64,000 bases of DNA from Pseudolactococcus plantarum (GCF_002441715.1 NZ_JXJX01000001.1:124001-188000); one strand, 5' to 3'. Counted from the stretch's first letter, positions 34,566-44,585 are shown. Translations and numbers: made by a program. Notes: a model not told the origin generated them from the sequence alone.

Positions 34566-35683
34566 TGACTAAAACTATTCAAAAAGAACAAATGAAACCC
34601 TCTATATATGGCTTAACACGTGACCAATTAATCGAGTGGGCGATTGAAAATGGCGCCAAAAAATTTCGTGCGACACAAATCTGGGATTGGCTTTATAAAA
34701 AGCGTGTCACATCGTTTGATGATATGACAAATATCTCTAAAGACTTTATCGAGAAATTAAAGGATCAGTTTGTGATCAACCCCTTGACACAACGTTTGGT
34801 GCAAGAGTCTAAGGACGGTACAGTTAAGTATTTATTTGAGTTACCAGATAATATGTTGGTCGAGACTGTTTTGATGCGCCAAAAATATGGTTTGTCAGTT
34901 TGTGTGACGACACAAGTTGGCTGTAATATCGGCTGTACATTTTGTGCATCTGGTTTGATTAAAAAACAACGTGATCTGACAGCTGGTGAAATCACAGCAC
35001 AGATTATGTTAGTACAAAAGTATTTCGATGAACGTGGTCTTGATGAACGCGTCAGCCATATTGTGGTGATGGGGATTGGCGAACCATTTGACAATTATAA
35101 CAATCTGATTAATTTCATCAGAACAGTTAATGATGATCATGGACTAGCTATTGGTGCCCGTCATATCACAGTGTCAACGTCAGGGTTGGCACATAAAATC
35201 AAAGAATTTGCAGGGACAGGCTTGCAGATTAATCTCGCAATATCGCTACATGCCCCAAATAATGAGGTAAGAACGAGTATTATGCGGATTAACCGCCAAT
35301 TTCCAATTGAAACCTTGTTTGAAGCGATTAATTATTATCTTGACAAGACAAATAGACGTGTTACCTTTGAATATATTATGCTCAGTGGGGTCAATGATAG
35401 ACCTGAACATGCGCGTGAGTTGGCAACCTTGTTAAAAGATATGAAGAAGTTAGCTTATGTGAATCTGATTCCTTATAATCCAGTTAGTGAGCACGATCAA
35501 TATAGCCGTTCATCAAAAGAGGATGTCCTTAAATTCTATGATATTCTCAAGAAAAATGGCATAAACTGTGTCATTAGACAAGAACATGGGACTGATATTG
35601 ATGCCGCATGTGGTCAATTACGAAGTAAGACAATGAAAAAAGATAAGACATCAAAAACTGCGGTTGAATCCGTTACAGTTTAA
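34565..35683 (+). CDS. rlmN: 23S rRNA (adenine-2503-C2) methyltransferase
   Basis: 372 residues, radical-SAM enzyme. The iron-sulfur motif is CNIGCTFC; other family parts are [12 protein letters not shown]-like (here [12 protein letters not shown]), SLHAPNN and the C-terminal CGQL with the methylated Cys. It also modifies A37 of some tRNAs. Open frame extends upstream but the promoter sits there, so ATG 34565 or the inner ATG at 34595 is the start. The mRNA is probably leaderless. Confidence 0.95.
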   Translation: MTKTIQKEQMKPSIYGLTRDQLIEWAIENGAKKFRATQIWDWLYKKRVTSFDDMTNISKDFIEKLKDQFVINPLTQRLVQESKDGTVKYLFELPDNMLVETVLMRQKYGLSVCVTTQVGCNIGCTFCASGLIKKQRDLTAGEITAQIMLVQKYFDERGLDERVSHIVVMGIGEPFDNYNNLINFIRTVNDDHGLAIGARHITVSTSGLAHKIKEFAGTGLQINLAISLHAPNNEVRTSIMRINRQFPIETLFEAINYYLDKTNRRVTFEYIMLSGVNDRPEHARELATLLKDMKKLAYVNLIPYNPVSEHDQYSRSSKEDVLKFYDILKKNGINCVIRQEHGTDIDAACGQLRSKTMKKDKTSKTAVESVTV

Positions 35684-35742
35684 CTGATAACTAGCTATCA
35701 ACATAAACACTAGTTGACTTTAATAGGTCGATTGGTGTTTTA

Positions 35743-35757
35743 TGTTACAATAAATTA
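35743..35757 (+). promoter_or_regulatory. Extended -10 promoter of the VanZ-like gene, leaderless arrangement
   Basis: TG T TACAAT (-10 at 35746-35751) ends five bases before the ATG at 35757; no ribosome site. Confidence 0.6.
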
Positions 35758-36263
35758 TGCGATTATTTGATAAAAATGAAAAACTAACCCAACCGTTTCA
35801 AAAAATTGTAAAAATAGGTGCTGTATGCTACACTATTGCTATCTGTATGATGTGTTTTCTACCCCAATCTATCTATCCCAGTATCAAACAGATAGAAACA
35901 CCGGGGATCGTACATTTCGGTCAGATTGTAACGATATTAACACCATTTAATACACTAGTCCATCTTGGTAAAATACCAAGTATACAAGACCTAGTTGTCA
36001 TTGTGTTACAAAATGTTGCAAATGTATTTTTGCTTTTACCACTGGTCTTTGCAATCTGTCTACTAATACCAAGTGTTCGACAGTTTAAAAAGATTTTGTT
36101 AATCAGTTTTTTGATGAGTTTAACAATCGAAAGCACCCAAGCACTGTTAGATTTACTATTCAACTTTAATCGTGTATTTGAAGTGGATGATTTGATAACC
36201 AACACCGTTGGGGGTGTACTTGCTTACTTACTATATAAAGTGTTAAGGAGAATTAAGGGATAA
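35757..36263 (+). CDS. VanZ-like family membrane protein
   Basis: 168 residues with four membrane segments and the VanZ pattern: FNTLVHLG loop, NVANVFLLLPLVFAI and ESTQALLDL ... FEVDDLITNTVGGVLAY. VanZ-like proteins are linked to glycopeptide tolerance or cell-surface functions, mostly unproven. The stop overlaps the nitroreductase ATG (TAATG), indicating translational coupling. Confidence 0.85.
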   Translation: MRLFDKNEKLTQPFQKIVKIGAVCYTIAICMMCFLPQSIYPSIKQIETPGIVHFGQIVTILTPFNTLVHLGKIPSIQDLVVIVLQNVANVFLLLPLVFAICLLIPSVRQFKKILLISFLMSLTIESTQALLDLLFNFNRVFEVDDLITNTVGGVLAYLLYKVLRRIKG

Positions 36264-36871
36264 TGGAATTTTCAACATTGAATCATAACCGTCATAAAGT
36301 AACTGAATTTGATGGTCGTAAACTAACGATTGCTGATGTTAAAGCGATTTTATCAGAAGCTGTGCTTGCACCTTCAGCTCATAATATTCAGCCTTGGCAT
36401 TTTGCCATTGTTGTCTCGGATGAAAAGCGCTATGCATTATCAACTGCCATGCATGCAAAAAATGCTGCGCAACATGAAGGCGCAGGAGCTACGATTGTCG
36501 TGTATTCAGATACAGATTTGACTGCACGAGTTCATGATTTGGTAGCAATCGGGGACGATTTTTTACCTGATGAGGCTAAAGCGATGTTATTATCTAGACT
36601 GCCAGGTATGTTTGAGAAGTTTTCTGATGCAGAACTATCAGATTATCTGGCTTTAAATATCGGTCTTGTATCACAAAATATTGTACTTGCAGCGCATGAT
36701 AAAGGCTTGAAAACGAACATGATACTAGGGTTTGATAAGGCGAAAGCTAAAGAAGTCCTTGCGATTGAATCGCGGTTTAGACCTGAGCTTATCATTACGA
36801 TGGGGTACTCAGATCAAGAGGGTACTGCATCATATCGCTTACCAGTAAATGATATCACTGATGTGATATAG
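36263..36871 (+). CDS. Nitroreductase-family protein
   Basis: 202 residues with the FMN-binding pattern (SEAVLAPSAHNIQPWHFAIV at about 31-50, then GLVSQNIVLAAHDKGLKTNMILGF). Reduces nitro- or quinone compounds with NAD(P)H; the natural substrate is unknown. Coupled to the VanZ-like gene and followed by a CoA-binding protein gene 72 bases downstream. Confidence 0.87.
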   Translation: MEFSTLNHNRHKVTEFDGRKLTIADVKAILSEAVLAPSAHNIQPWHFAIVVSDEKRYALSTAMHAKNAAQHEGAGATIVVYSDTDLTARVHDLVAIGDDFLPDEAKAMLLSRLPGMFEKFSDAELSDYLALNIGLVSQNIVLAAHDKGLKTNMILGFDKAKAKEVLAIESRFRPELIITMGYSDQEGTASYRLPVNDITDVI

Positions 36872-36943
36872 TCTTGGTGTGTTTGTTAACTAATGACAAT
36901 AAAACTGTTCTGTAAGCTTTATATTACGAGATAAGGAGTTACC

Positions 36944-37387
36944 ATGATAACAACATTTGACAATGAGACAAAAGCAGTGATCACAGATTATCTACGTCAA
37001 GCCAAAACGATTGCAGTCGTAGGCTTATCGGATCGAGAAGATGCAACCAGCTTTATGGTTGCAAAAGCGCTACAAGATGATGGCTACCAAATTATTCCGG
37101 TTAATCCTCGTTTAGCTGGACAAGAGATACTAGGTGAAAAAGTATATGCTAGTATTAAAGATGTGCCAGTACATATCGATATTGTAGATGTTTTTCGTCG
37201 TTCGGAGTTTTTACCTGATGTGGCACGGGACTTTATCAAGACAGATGCTGATGTTTTCTGGGCTCAGCTAGGGTTAAAAAGTGATGAGGCCGCACGTATT
37301 TTACAAGAACATGATAGAAACAAAATTGTCATGGATATGTGTATTAAAGTAGCTTATGCCTATAGTGGCTTAAGAGATGAAAAATAA
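36944..37387 (+). CDS. CoA-binding protein (YccU-like)
   Basis: 147 residues forming a Rossmann-type CoA-binding domain (IAVVGLSDREDATSFMVAKALQ, VNPRLAGQEILGEKVYASI, DIVDVFRRSEFLPDVA). Stand-alone versions of the acyl-CoA synthetase CoA domain; role unknown. AAGGAGT precedes the ATG. Confidence 0.88.
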   Translation: MITTFDNETKAVITDYLRQAKTIAVVGLSDREDATSFMVAKALQDDGYQIIPVNPRLAGQEILGEKVYASIKDVPVHIDIVDVFRRSEFLPDVARDFIKTDADVFWAQLGLKSDEAARILQEHDRNKIVMDMCIKVAYAYSGLRDEK

Positions 37388-37388
37388 T

Positions 37389-37421
37389 CATAAAAAAAAG
37401 CCGATACGGCTTTTTTTATGT
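37389..37421. terminator. Bidirectional terminator between converging genes
   Basis: CATAAAAAAAAGCCG pairs with CGGCTTTTTTTATG around a two-base centre. Poly-A/poly-T on both sides serves both strands. Confidence 0.9.
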
Positions 37422-37825
37422 TAAAAACTACCGAGATAAAAAGCAACTTTATCTCCTTTTTTGAGCTGAATATCAGCTGCCCCTTTATCTGCCATTTTAC
37501 CATTAATATCAAACATCCAGTATTTTTTAGCAGCTTCATCTTGTTTTTTGCCATCTATTGAAGTGATAAATCCGCCTTTTTCGTCGACTTTAAAGTTTTC
37601 CTTTAATGCCTCTAGTAAAGTCTGGTTTTTGCTGATGGTTACTTGTTTTGTTTCATCAACTTTTTTATCATTTTCGAAATCCAATGTAATAGTTGCGGTA
37701 TCTTTTGATGCTGAACTGGTGTTAGTTTTGTCAGCTTTCTCTTGATTACCACAAGCAGTTAAGCTCATAGTTAGTCCCAAAGCTACAACCATTGTTGCGG
37801 CTTTTTTTAATGTCAATACTGTCAT
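37421..37825 (-). CDS. DUF4430-domain lipoprotein
   Basis: 134 residues with signal peptide and lipobox LTAC (Cys about 25). After a Ser/Thr/Lys linker, the domain (QTLLEALKENFKVDEKGGFI, KYWMFDINGKMA, ADIQLKKGDKVAFYL) matches DUF4430, related to the C-terminal domain of cobalamin carriers. It may bind a ligand outside the cell, but none is known here. AAGGAGATAA precedes the ATG on the minus strand. Confidence 0.85.
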   Translation of the reverse strand: MTVLTLKKAATMVVALGLTMSLTACGNQEKADKTNTSSASKDTATITLDFENDKKVDETKQVTISKNQTLLEALKENFKVDEKGGFITSIDGKKQDEAAKKYWMFDINGKMADKGAADIQLKKGDKVAFYLGSF

Positions 37826-37911
37826 AATTTATTTATCTCCTTTATCCCATTGTACTATACTTTAAAAGATATTGAGCTAAAATGATTTGCTAAAGAGGGC
37901 GTAAGTAGAGA

Positions 37912-38685
37912 TTAAATTTGAATTTGTATGACGTTAACACCACAATCTTCAATTTGTTTTAATCGTTCAGGGTCTGAAAAAGTGTCTGTAATCAGATAAT
38001 CAATACAGGTGAGATCGCAGGATTTAAAATTAGCAGATTCACCTATTTTCCTATAGTCAGCAATACAAATTACGATACCCTTTGTTTGTTTGACTATGAC
38101 TTCATTGATTTTCGCCTCATGGATAACAGGCGTTGTTAAGCCACGAGTTACCGAAATACCATAGCAGCCAATAATGGCAATATCTGCTTGGATGGTCTCA
38201 AAAAATGCCTGTGCGGCTTGCCCAATCAAAGCTTCTTTAGGGAAACGGACTTCGCCACCAGAGAGAAAGACAGAGGATTCTGAATGATGATCAAGTGCAG
38301 CCACTTTGACATTGTTGGTGATGATGGTTACTTTTTTGTTGATGAGGTATTTTACTGCATCAAGTGCAGCAGAAGAAGAGTTGATAAAAACGGTTTGTCC
38401 GTCTTTGACAAAAGAGGCAGCCGTTTTAGCTAAAATCTCTTTAAGTATTTCGATATTTTGATTGTCGCAGTTATCGATGACAGTGCCAGTGTTTAATCTT
38501 TTAGCTTTACCATGACTTCGGATAACTTTGCCCATCCTAGCAAGACTAGACAAGTCTCTTCTAATCGTCGTTTCAGATACATTTAGTCGCTGACTCAATG
38601 CGTTAACAGTATGCAGATGATCATCCTCCAGTACGGTTAACAAGGCTTTTTGTCTTGCTTGAACATTCACGATAGCATTTTTCAT
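37912..38685 (-). CDS. DeoR-family repressor of the ascorbate operon
   Basis: 257 residues. N-terminal DeoR helix-turn-helix (LSQRLNVSETTIRRDLSSLARMG, about 30-52) and a sugar-phosphate sensing domain (VFINSSSAALDAVKYL, VFLSGGEV, AFFETIQADIAIIGCYGIS). The start at 38685 follows GAGGAGG; an upstream ATG at 38700 lies before this ribosome site. Divergent from ulaG, so it probably plays the UlaR role, sensing an ascorbate-6-phosphate-type effector. Confidence 0.87.
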   Translation of the reverse strand: MKNAIVNVQARQKALLTVLEDDHLHTVNALSQRLNVSETTIRRDLSSLARMGKVIRSHGKAKRLNTGTVIDNCDNQNIEILKEILAKTAASFVKDGQTVFINSSSAALDAVKYLINKKVTIITNNVKVAALDHHSESSVFLSGGEVRFPKEALIGQAAQAFFETIQADIAIIGCYGISVTRGLTTPVIHEAKINEVIVKQTKGIVICIADYRKIGESANFKSCDLTCIDYLITDTFSDPERLKQIEDCGVNVIQIQI

Positions 38686-38795
38686 ATACTGCCTCCTCAT
38701 TATCTTGTATGCATAAAAGTAATCGTATCATCTTTTAAATATAGTATACTGCATTTGCAAAAGCTTTAATAGCTATAAATCATACTTATTGGCTC

Positions 38796-38826
38796 ATATG
38801 ATCATAAAACGATAAAACGATCATAT
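38796..38826 (+). promoter_or_regulatory. Candidate operator of the DeoR repressor
   Basis: Inverted repeat ATATGATC (38796-38803) / GATCATAT (38819-38826) encloses the tandem direct repeat AAAACGAT AAAACGAT (38806-38821). It lies just upstream of the ula promoter. Confidence 0.5.
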
Positions 38827-38834
38827 AACTTACT

Positions 38835-38862
38835 TTGAAACCGCTTTCTTTTTTGTTATGAT
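38835..38862 (+). promoter_or_regulatory. ula promoter with overlapping cre site
   Basis: TTGAAA (38835-38840), a 16-base spacer and TG T TATGAT (38857-38862). The cre TGAAACCGCTTTCT (38836-38849) covers the -35, so CcpA should repress when a preferred sugar is present. Confidence 0.72.
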
Positions 38863-38912
38863 TATTTTGTAAAGCAATTAAAGATTATTTAATTAAGATG
38901 GAGGCATAAAAA

Positions 38913-39980
38913 ATGGTAAACAAAATTGCAGATGTCACAAAGGAATCATGGATTCTCTCAACATTTCCTGAGTGGGGGACTTACTTGAACGAAGAAATTG
39001 AAGCTACAGTAGTTAAACCGGGAACAGTTTCACTATGGTGGTTAGGGTGTACTGGTATTTGGCTGAAATCAGAAGGCGGTACGAACATTCTTTGTGATCT
39101 GTGGTGTGGTACAGGAAAACGTACACATGGTAGTGGCAAGATGGTAAAAGGTCATCAAATGATGCGTATGAGTGGCGCACTTAAACAGCAACCTAACTTA
39201 CGGACACAACCATTTGTTATCGATCCATTTGAAATTAAAGATGTTGATGCATTAGTGGTAACACATATTCACTCAGATCATCTGGATATTAATACAGCTG
39301 CAGCAGTTCACAGTAACTGCCCGGAGGCAAAATTTGTTGGTCCCCAAGAAGTTGTTAATATCTGGCTAAAATGGGGTGTGCCAGCAGAAAAAACAATCGT
39401 TGTACACCCTGGAGATGAGGTTGCAATCGGTGATGTGACATTGCTTGCACTTGAAGCATTTGATAGAACAGTTTTGGTGACTGAACCTGATCCAGAAGTT
39501 ATTCTAAAAGGTAAGATGCCTCAAGATATGAATGAATTAGCTGTTAACTATCTCTTCCAAACTACTGGTGGTAATATCTATCATGCAGGAGATTCCCATT
39601 ACTCTAACATGTTTGCCAAACATGGAAATGAGCATAAAGTAGATGTTTGTTTAGGCGCATATGGAGAAAACCCACGTGGGATAACGGATAAAGTGACCTC
39701 TGTAGATTTGCTTCGTATGGCAGAGTCTTTAAATGCAAAAGTAGTCATTCCGGTTCACTATGATATCTGGGCAAACTTTATGGCAGATCCTAAGGAAATT
39801 ACAGAAATTTGGAAATTTAAAAAAGATCGCTTGAATTATCAATTTAAACCATATATTTGGCAAGTAGGTGGGAAATTTACTTTTCCAGATGATAAAGATA
39901 GATTAGAGTTTAATTTTGACCGTGGATTTGATGATGCTTTTGCAATTGATAATGATACGCCATTCCCATCATTTTTATAA
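38913..39980 (+). CDS. ulaG: L-ascorbate-6-phosphate lactonase
   Basis: 355 residues, metallo-beta-lactamase fold with the metal motif THIHSDHLD (about 114-122), further His ligands in HAGDSHYSN and PVHYD. It opens the lactone ring of imported L-ascorbate 6-phosphate, giving 3-keto-L-gulonate 6-phosphate. First gene of the ula operon here; ATGGAGG precedes the start. Length equals the E. coli enzyme. Confidence 0.95.
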   Translation: MVNKIADVTKESWILSTFPEWGTYLNEEIEATVVKPGTVSLWWLGCTGIWLKSEGGTNILCDLWCGTGKRTHGSGKMVKGHQMMRMSGALKQQPNLRTQPFVIDPFEIKDVDALVVTHIHSDHLDINTAAAVHSNCPEAKFVGPQEVVNIWLKWGVPAEKTIVVHPGDEVAIGDVTLLALEAFDRTVLVTEPDPEVILKGKMPQDMNELAVNYLFQTTGGNIYHAGDSHYSNMFAKHGNEHKVDVCLGAYGENPRGITDKVTSVDLLRMAESLNAKVVIPVHYDIWANFMADPKEITEIWKFKKDRLNYQFKPYIWQVGGKFTFPDDKDRLEFNFDRGFDDAFAIDNDTPFPSFL

Positions 39981-39998
39981 AAAAGGAGAGTAACCAGT

Positions 39999-40463
39999 AT
40001 GGCAAAAACAGACATGTTGAGGTATTTTCATGACAATGATCTGGTTAGCATTTGTGACAAGCAACCTGAGAATTGGGAAGACGCAATTCGCATATCTTGT
40101 GAAAACTTGATTGATAAATCAATCATAAATGATACTTACGTTGAGGAGGTTATTGCAGCTGTGCAGACTTACGGACCATATATTGTGATAGTACCTGGTG
40201 TGGCAATGCCTCACTCAACTGCTAAAAGTGATGGGGTATTTGGGACAGCTATTGCCTTTACAAAGTTTAAAGATAAGGTCTATTTTGAAGCAGAAAATGA
40301 AGAAAAGCAAGCAAAATTATTTTTCACCTTAGCTGCAAAAAATCCGGATGAACATATGACTAATATCGCCAATTTATCAGACTTACTAATGACTGATGGT
40401 GTGATTGAAGCACTTGAAAATATAGAGACGATGCTTGATTTTGAAAATTTACTTCAAACTTAA
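39999..40463 (+). CDS. ulaC: PTS ascorbate-specific IIA component
   Basis: 154 residues, mannitol/fructose-type IIA fold with the phosphorylated His in GVAMPHST (about 68). It passes phosphate from HPr to UlaB. AAAAGGAGAG precedes the ATG, 18 bases after ulaG. Confidence 0.93.
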   Translation: MAKTDMLRYFHDNDLVSICDKQPENWEDAIRISCENLIDKSIINDTYVEEVIAAVQTYGPYIVIVPGVAMPHSTAKSDGVFGTAIAFTKFKDKVYFEAENEEKQAKLFFTLAAKNPDEHMTNIANLSDLLMTDGVIEALENIETMLDFENLLQT

Positions 40464-40519
40464 GCGTAATTTCGGGCTAGGCATATCAAATACTCTAGCC
40501 CATTGAGGAGAAGCGTAAC

Positions 40520-41989
40520 ATGGGAAATATCTTTGATGCAATCATGGTCGCATGGGACTTTTTTGCAAAAAATATCTTAACACAGCCGGCATATTTTATA
40601 GGGTTTATCGTTTTAATTGGCTATATCTTATTAAAAAAACCATGGTTTGAGTGTTTAGCAGGATTTTTGAAAGCGACTGTTGGTTACTTTATTTTGTCAG
40701 TGGGATCGGGAGGGTTAGTTAATAATTTTCGCCCCATCTTGTCTGGTTTAAAAGATCGATTTAATTTAGATGCAACCGTTATTGATCCTTACTTTGGTCA
40801 AAATGCGATTGATGCTGGGATTATGAAAACTTTTGGTCGTACGTTTGGCGATGTCATGGTTCTATTACTCATTGCCTTTATCGCTAATATCATTTTAGTT
40901 CGTTTTCAAAAATATACAAAGATGCGCGCCGTTTTTACAACAGGTAACGTACAAGTACAACAAGCAGCCACTGCTTTTTGGTTAATTTTGTTTTGTTTTC
41001 CAAACTTAGGCCGTATCGAAATCCTTGCTGTAATGGGATTGATTTTAGGCTTGTACTGGGCAGTGGGATCCAACCTAACTGTTGGCTATACACAAGAATT
41101 AACAGAAGGTGCAGGATTTGCAGTAGCGCATCAACAAGTGTTTGGGATTGCGATTGTCTCTGCTATCGCAGAAAAATTTAAATCTAAGAAGTCTAAGAAA
41201 ATTGAAGATATCGAGCTTCCTGGGTTTCTATCTATGTTTAATGAGAATATGGTGGCAACTGCTATCTTGATGTTAGGGTTCTTTGGTATCATCATGACAG
41301 TGCTTGGTAAAGGCTATTTTATAGATCAGAAAATTATTCCCTCAACACAAAACTTCTTTTTCTATATCATGACAACATCGCTCCAGTTTGCTGTTAACTT
41401 AGCTATCTTACAACTGGGTGTCAGAACGTTTGTATCAGAGTTAACAGAGAGTTTCACTGGTATTTCAAATACTTTATTACCGGGTGCAGTACCTGGGATT
41501 GATGTGGCCGCAACCTTTGCATTCGGCTCACCTAATGCAGTGACAGTCGGTTTCTTGTTTGGTGCCTTAGGTCAGTTCTTGATGATTGGGTTATTAATTT
41601 TGTTAAAATCACCTGTTGTGATTATCGCAGGCTTTATCCCTCTCTTCTTTGACAATGCAGCATTTGCTGTTTATGCAAATAACCGAGGGGGGATTAAGGC
41701 AGCTTGTGTCTTACCATTTCTTTCAGGTGTGATTCAAGTTAGTGGGTCTGCTTTAATCGCCTCCTGGGTTGGTTTATCTAAGTATGGTGGCTATCTTGGT
41801 ATGTTTGACTGGGCGACGGTTTGGCCAGGATTTACAGTGATTATGAAAGTATTGGGTTATGCTGGAATTGCTGTGGTCGTCGCTATTTTAGTGATCATTC
41901 CTCAATTACAATATCGAAAAGATCCAGAAGGGTACTTCTTGGTTGTTGAGGATTATGACGCTTATGCAGCACGTAAAGTAAATGAATGA
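40520..41989 (+). CDS. ulaA: PTS ascorbate-specific IIC permease
   Basis: 489 residues with about eleven membrane segments, the UlaA (SgaT) family rather than the sugar IIC families. Conserved parts include GTGNVQVQQAATAFW-like sequence (here TTGNVQVQQAATAFW), LPGAVPGIDVAA and GSPNAVTVGFLFG. It binds L-ascorbate as substrate. TGAGGAGAAG precedes the ATG. Confidence 0.95.
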   Translation: MGNIFDAIMVAWDFFAKNILTQPAYFIGFIVLIGYILLKKPWFECLAGFLKATVGYFILSVGSGGLVNNFRPILSGLKDRFNLDATVIDPYFGQNAIDAGIMKTFGRTFGDVMVLLLIAFIANIILVRFQKYTKMRAVFTTGNVQVQQAATAFWLILFCFPNLGRIEILAVMGLILGLYWAVGSNLTVGYTQELTEGAGFAVAHQQVFGIAIVSAIAEKFKSKKSKKIEDIELPGFLSMFNENMVATAILMLGFFGIIMTVLGKGYFIDQKIIPSTQNFFFYIMTTSLQFAVNLAILQLGVRTFVSELTESFTGISNTLLPGAVPGIDVAATFAFGSPNAVTVGFLFGALGQFLMIGLLILLKSPVVIIAGFIPLFFDNAAFAVYANNRGGIKAACVLPFLSGVIQVSGSALIASWVGLSKYGGYLGMFDWATVWPGFTVIMKVLGYAGIAVVVAILVIIPQLQYRKDPEGYFLVVEDYDAYAARKVNE

Positions 41990-42021
41990 GTGTTACAAAA
42001 AATAGAAAAGAGGGTAATAGT

Positions 42022-42321
42022 ATGAGAGTATTAGTATCGTGTGCAAATGGATCTGGAACAAGTTTGATGATGAAGCGAAGTGTAGAGAATGCGATGAAGA
42101 CATTAGGGATTAAAATTACCAATATTCACCATTGCTCGATTTCAGAAGGAAAAGGTCAAGCGGGAAATTATGATGTGGTTTTTACCCCTCTAAACTTCGT
42201 AGAGATGTTTGACGGTGCCAAAGCTAAGGGAGTCACTGTAGTTGGTGTGAAAAATGTGATGAGCGCTAAAGAGATTCAAGAACGAATTGAAACCGAAACA
42301 GATTTAATTTCACGAGTTTAG
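42022..42321 (+). CDS. ulaB: PTS ascorbate-specific IIB component
   Basis: 99 residues with the phosphocysteine loop SCANGSGTS at the N-terminus (Cys about 7). Start ATG 42022 follows AGAGGG; the frame is open 12 codons upstream across the ulaA stop but MRVLVSCANG is the family N-terminus. It hands phosphate to ascorbate during transport through UlaA. Confidence 0.93.
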   Translation: MRVLVSCANGSGTSLMMKRSVENAMKTLGIKITNIHHCSISEGKGQAGNYDVVFTPLNFVEMFDGAKAKGVTVVGVKNVMSAKEIQERIETETDLISRV

Positions 42322-42329
42322 GAGAGGAT

Positions 42330-42971
42330 ATGACAAGACCAAATTTACAAGTTGCCTTGGATCATTCAGATTTACCAAGTGCGATTGAGGCTGTTAAGGC
42401 TGTTGGAGATATTGTAGATATTATTGAAGTCGGCACGATTTTGATTTTGCAAGCAGGTGATCAGGCTGTGAAATGTATTCGGGCCATGTATCCGGGAAAA
42501 ACGATTGTTGCAGATACAAAATGTGCTGATGCAGGAGGCACTGTAGCTGAAAATGTTCAAAAAGCAGGTGCAGATTGGACGACAGTTATCTGTTGTGCAA
42601 CAATACCTACAATGAAAGCAGCAGCTGAAAAGATTAGTGACGTACAGGTCGAACTCTATGGGGATTGGACTTATGAACAAGCAGAACTTTGGTTAGCAGC
42701 AGGTATTACGCAAGTTATCTATCATCAAAGTCGAGATGCACTTTTAGCAGGAGAAACTTGGGGTGACAAAGACTTGACTAAAGTTCAAAAATTGATTGAT
42801 ATGGGATTTCGTGTTTCTGTTACAGGTGGCTTAACTGTTGAAACTTTGGCGTTATTTAAAGGGATGTCTATATATACATTTATCACAGGACGTGGGATTA
42901 CAGCTGCAAAAAATCCAGAGCAAGCGGCGACTGAATTTCTAAATGAGTTAAACAGAATTTGGGGGGCGTAA
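42330..42971 (+). CDS. ulaD: 3-keto-L-gulonate-6-phosphate decarboxylase
   Basis: 213 residues, orotidine-phosphate-decarboxylase superfamily barrel. Family motifs are LQVALDHSDLP at the start, VADTKCADAG (metal/catalytic DxK) and SVTGGLTVE. It forms L-xylulose 5-phosphate. The stop is two bases before ulaE. Confidence 0.95.
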   Translation: MTRPNLQVALDHSDLPSAIEAVKAVGDIVDIIEVGTILILQAGDQAVKCIRAMYPGKTIVADTKCADAGGTVAENVQKAGADWTTVICCATIPTMKAAAEKISDVQVELYGDWTYEQAELWLAAGITQVIYHQSRDALLAGETWGDKDLTKVQKLIDMGFRVSVTGGLTVETLALFKGMSIYTFITGRGITAAKNPEQAATEFLNELNRIWGA

Positions 42972-42972
42972 G

Positions 42973-43821
42973 ATGTTAGGCATCTATGAAAAAGCTTTAC
43001 CTAAATCAATCTCATGGCCTGAGAGATTGGCACTAACCAAGCTCTTAGGATTTGATTTCATAGAGTTATCAATAGACGAAACAGATGAACGGATTGCGCG
43101 TTTGGACTGGACAAAAGCACAACGTCAGGAGATTTTGTCTGCTATTATGGATACAGACATCCCGATTTTATCCATGTGTTTGTCAGCTCATAGACGCTAT
43201 CCATTGGGATCGGCAGATATTAAAAAGCAAGAGATGGCTATTGAGCTACTTAAAAAAGCTGTTGATTTAGCAAGTGATTTAGGCATTCGTACGATTCAAC
43301 TTGCGGGCTATGATGTTTATTATGAGCCTAAAACAATAGCAAGCCGGCAGACGTTCATTGAAAATTTAGCAAAATGTGTTGCGATTGCTGCAAACAAAGG
43401 TGTCGTATTAGCTATTGAGATTATGGATGATCCTTTTATTAATTCAATCTCTAAATTTTTAGCGATTAAATCACAAATTCCGTCCCCTTATTTACAGGTT
43501 TACCCTGATCTGGGTAATTTATCCGCATGGCCTGAAAATGATGTTGGTCATGAATTAGAAAAAGGTATCTCAGAAATTAGTCAGATTCATTTGAAAGATA
43601 CACTGGCTGTAACATCAGACTTTGAAGGTAAATTTAAGAATGTTAAGTTTGGCGAAGGCTGTGTTGATTTTATGGGCTGTTTAAAGACTTTGAAACGTTT
43701 GAATTATTCTGGTTCTTTTGTAATGGAGATGTGGAGTGAGACGAGTCCTTCTCCAGAGGTGGAAATAGAAAATGCAAAGGCGATTGTCTTACCATTTTTA
43801 AAGGAGGCTGGCTATGCTTAA
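42973..43821 (+). CDS. ulaE: L-xylulose-5-phosphate 3-epimerase
   Basis: 282 residues, xylose-isomerase-like barrel (LGIYEKALPKSISWPERLAL, FDFIELSIDE, MCLSAHRRYPLGS, QLAGYDVYYE, LAIEIMDD, HLKDT). Converts L-xylulose 5-phosphate to L-ribulose 5-phosphate. It overlaps ulaF by eight bases. Confidence 0.95.
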   Translation: MLGIYEKALPKSISWPERLALTKLLGFDFIELSIDETDERIARLDWTKAQRQEILSAIMDTDIPILSMCLSAHRRYPLGSADIKKQEMAIELLKKAVDLASDLGIRTIQLAGYDVYYEPKTIASRQTFIENLAKCVAIAANKGVVLAIEIMDDPFINSISKFLAIKSQIPSPYLQVYPDLGNLSAWPENDVGHELEKGISEISQIHLKDTLAVTSDFEGKFKNVKFGEGCVDFMGCLKTLKRLNYSGSFVMEMWSETSPSPEVEIENAKAIVLPFLKEAGYA

Positions 43822-44545
43822 AATATTAGATGAGGTGGATTCAAAAGTATTAACTGACATGAAATATCGGGTTTGGCAAGCTAATCTTGCTTTGGCTAAA
43901 GCTAATCTAGTTGTCTTAACTTGGGGCAATGCGAGCGAAATCAATCGTGATCTTGGGATTATTGTCATAAAACCAAGTGGTGTCCCATATGAAGCGATGA
44001 CAGCTGATCAAATGGTTGTGACAGATTTAGCAGGCAATCTTTTGGAGGAAGGGTCTTTAAACCCCTCATCTGATTTACCGACACATGTCTATCTTTATCA
44101 GCAATTTAAAGGAGTCAACGGCATCGTCCATACACATTCCAAGTATGCGGTAATGTGGGCCCAATCTGGTCGAGATATTCCGCCATATGGCACCACACAT
44201 GCTGACACGTTTTATGGGCCAATCCCTTGTACCCGTCAACTGACAGAAGATGAAGTTGTCACAGCCTATGAGCGAGATACGGGGAAGGTAATTGTGGAGA
44301 GATTTATAAATGATCAGATTGATCCGCTTGCAGTCCCAGGTATCTTAACGATCGGACATGGCCCATTTACTTGGGGTGTGACAGTTGAAAAAGCTGTTGA
44401 AAATGCAATCGTACTAGATGAAGTCGCCCATATGGCTTTATTTACTGAGATGTTAAATGATCATCGAGATGTACTGCCAAATTACTTATTAGATAAGCAT
44501 TATTTCAGAAAACATGGTAAGCATGCCTATTATGGTCAAGGATAA
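43814..44545 (+). CDS. ulaF: L-ribulose-5-phosphate 4-epimerase
   Basis: 243 residues, class II aldolase/epimerase fold. Zinc and substrate motifs include WGNASE, IKPSGVPYE, HTHSKYA and GTTHADTFYG. It yields D-xylulose 5-phosphate for the pentose phosphate pathway, completing ascorbate use. Last gene of the operon; terminator follows. Confidence 0.95.
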   Translation: MLKILDEVDSKVLTDMKYRVWQANLALAKANLVVLTWGNASEINRDLGIIVIKPSGVPYEAMTADQMVVTDLAGNLLEEGSLNPSSDLPTHVYLYQQFKGVNGIVHTHSKYAVMWAQSGRDIPPYGTTHADTFYGPIPCTRQLTEDEVVTAYERDTGKVIVERFINDQIDPLAVPGILTIGHGPFTWGVTVEKAVENAIVLDEVAHMALFTEMLNDHRDVLPNYLLDKHYFRKHGKHAYYGQG

Positions 44546-44546
44546 G

Positions 44547-44585
44547 AAAAGCGTAACAAACAATTTTGTTTGTTACGCTTTTTGC
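44547..44585 (+). terminator. Terminator of the ula operon
   Basis: AAAAGCGTAACAAACA (44547-44562) pairs perfectly with TGTTTGTTACGCTTTT (44567-44582). Confidence 0.95.
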
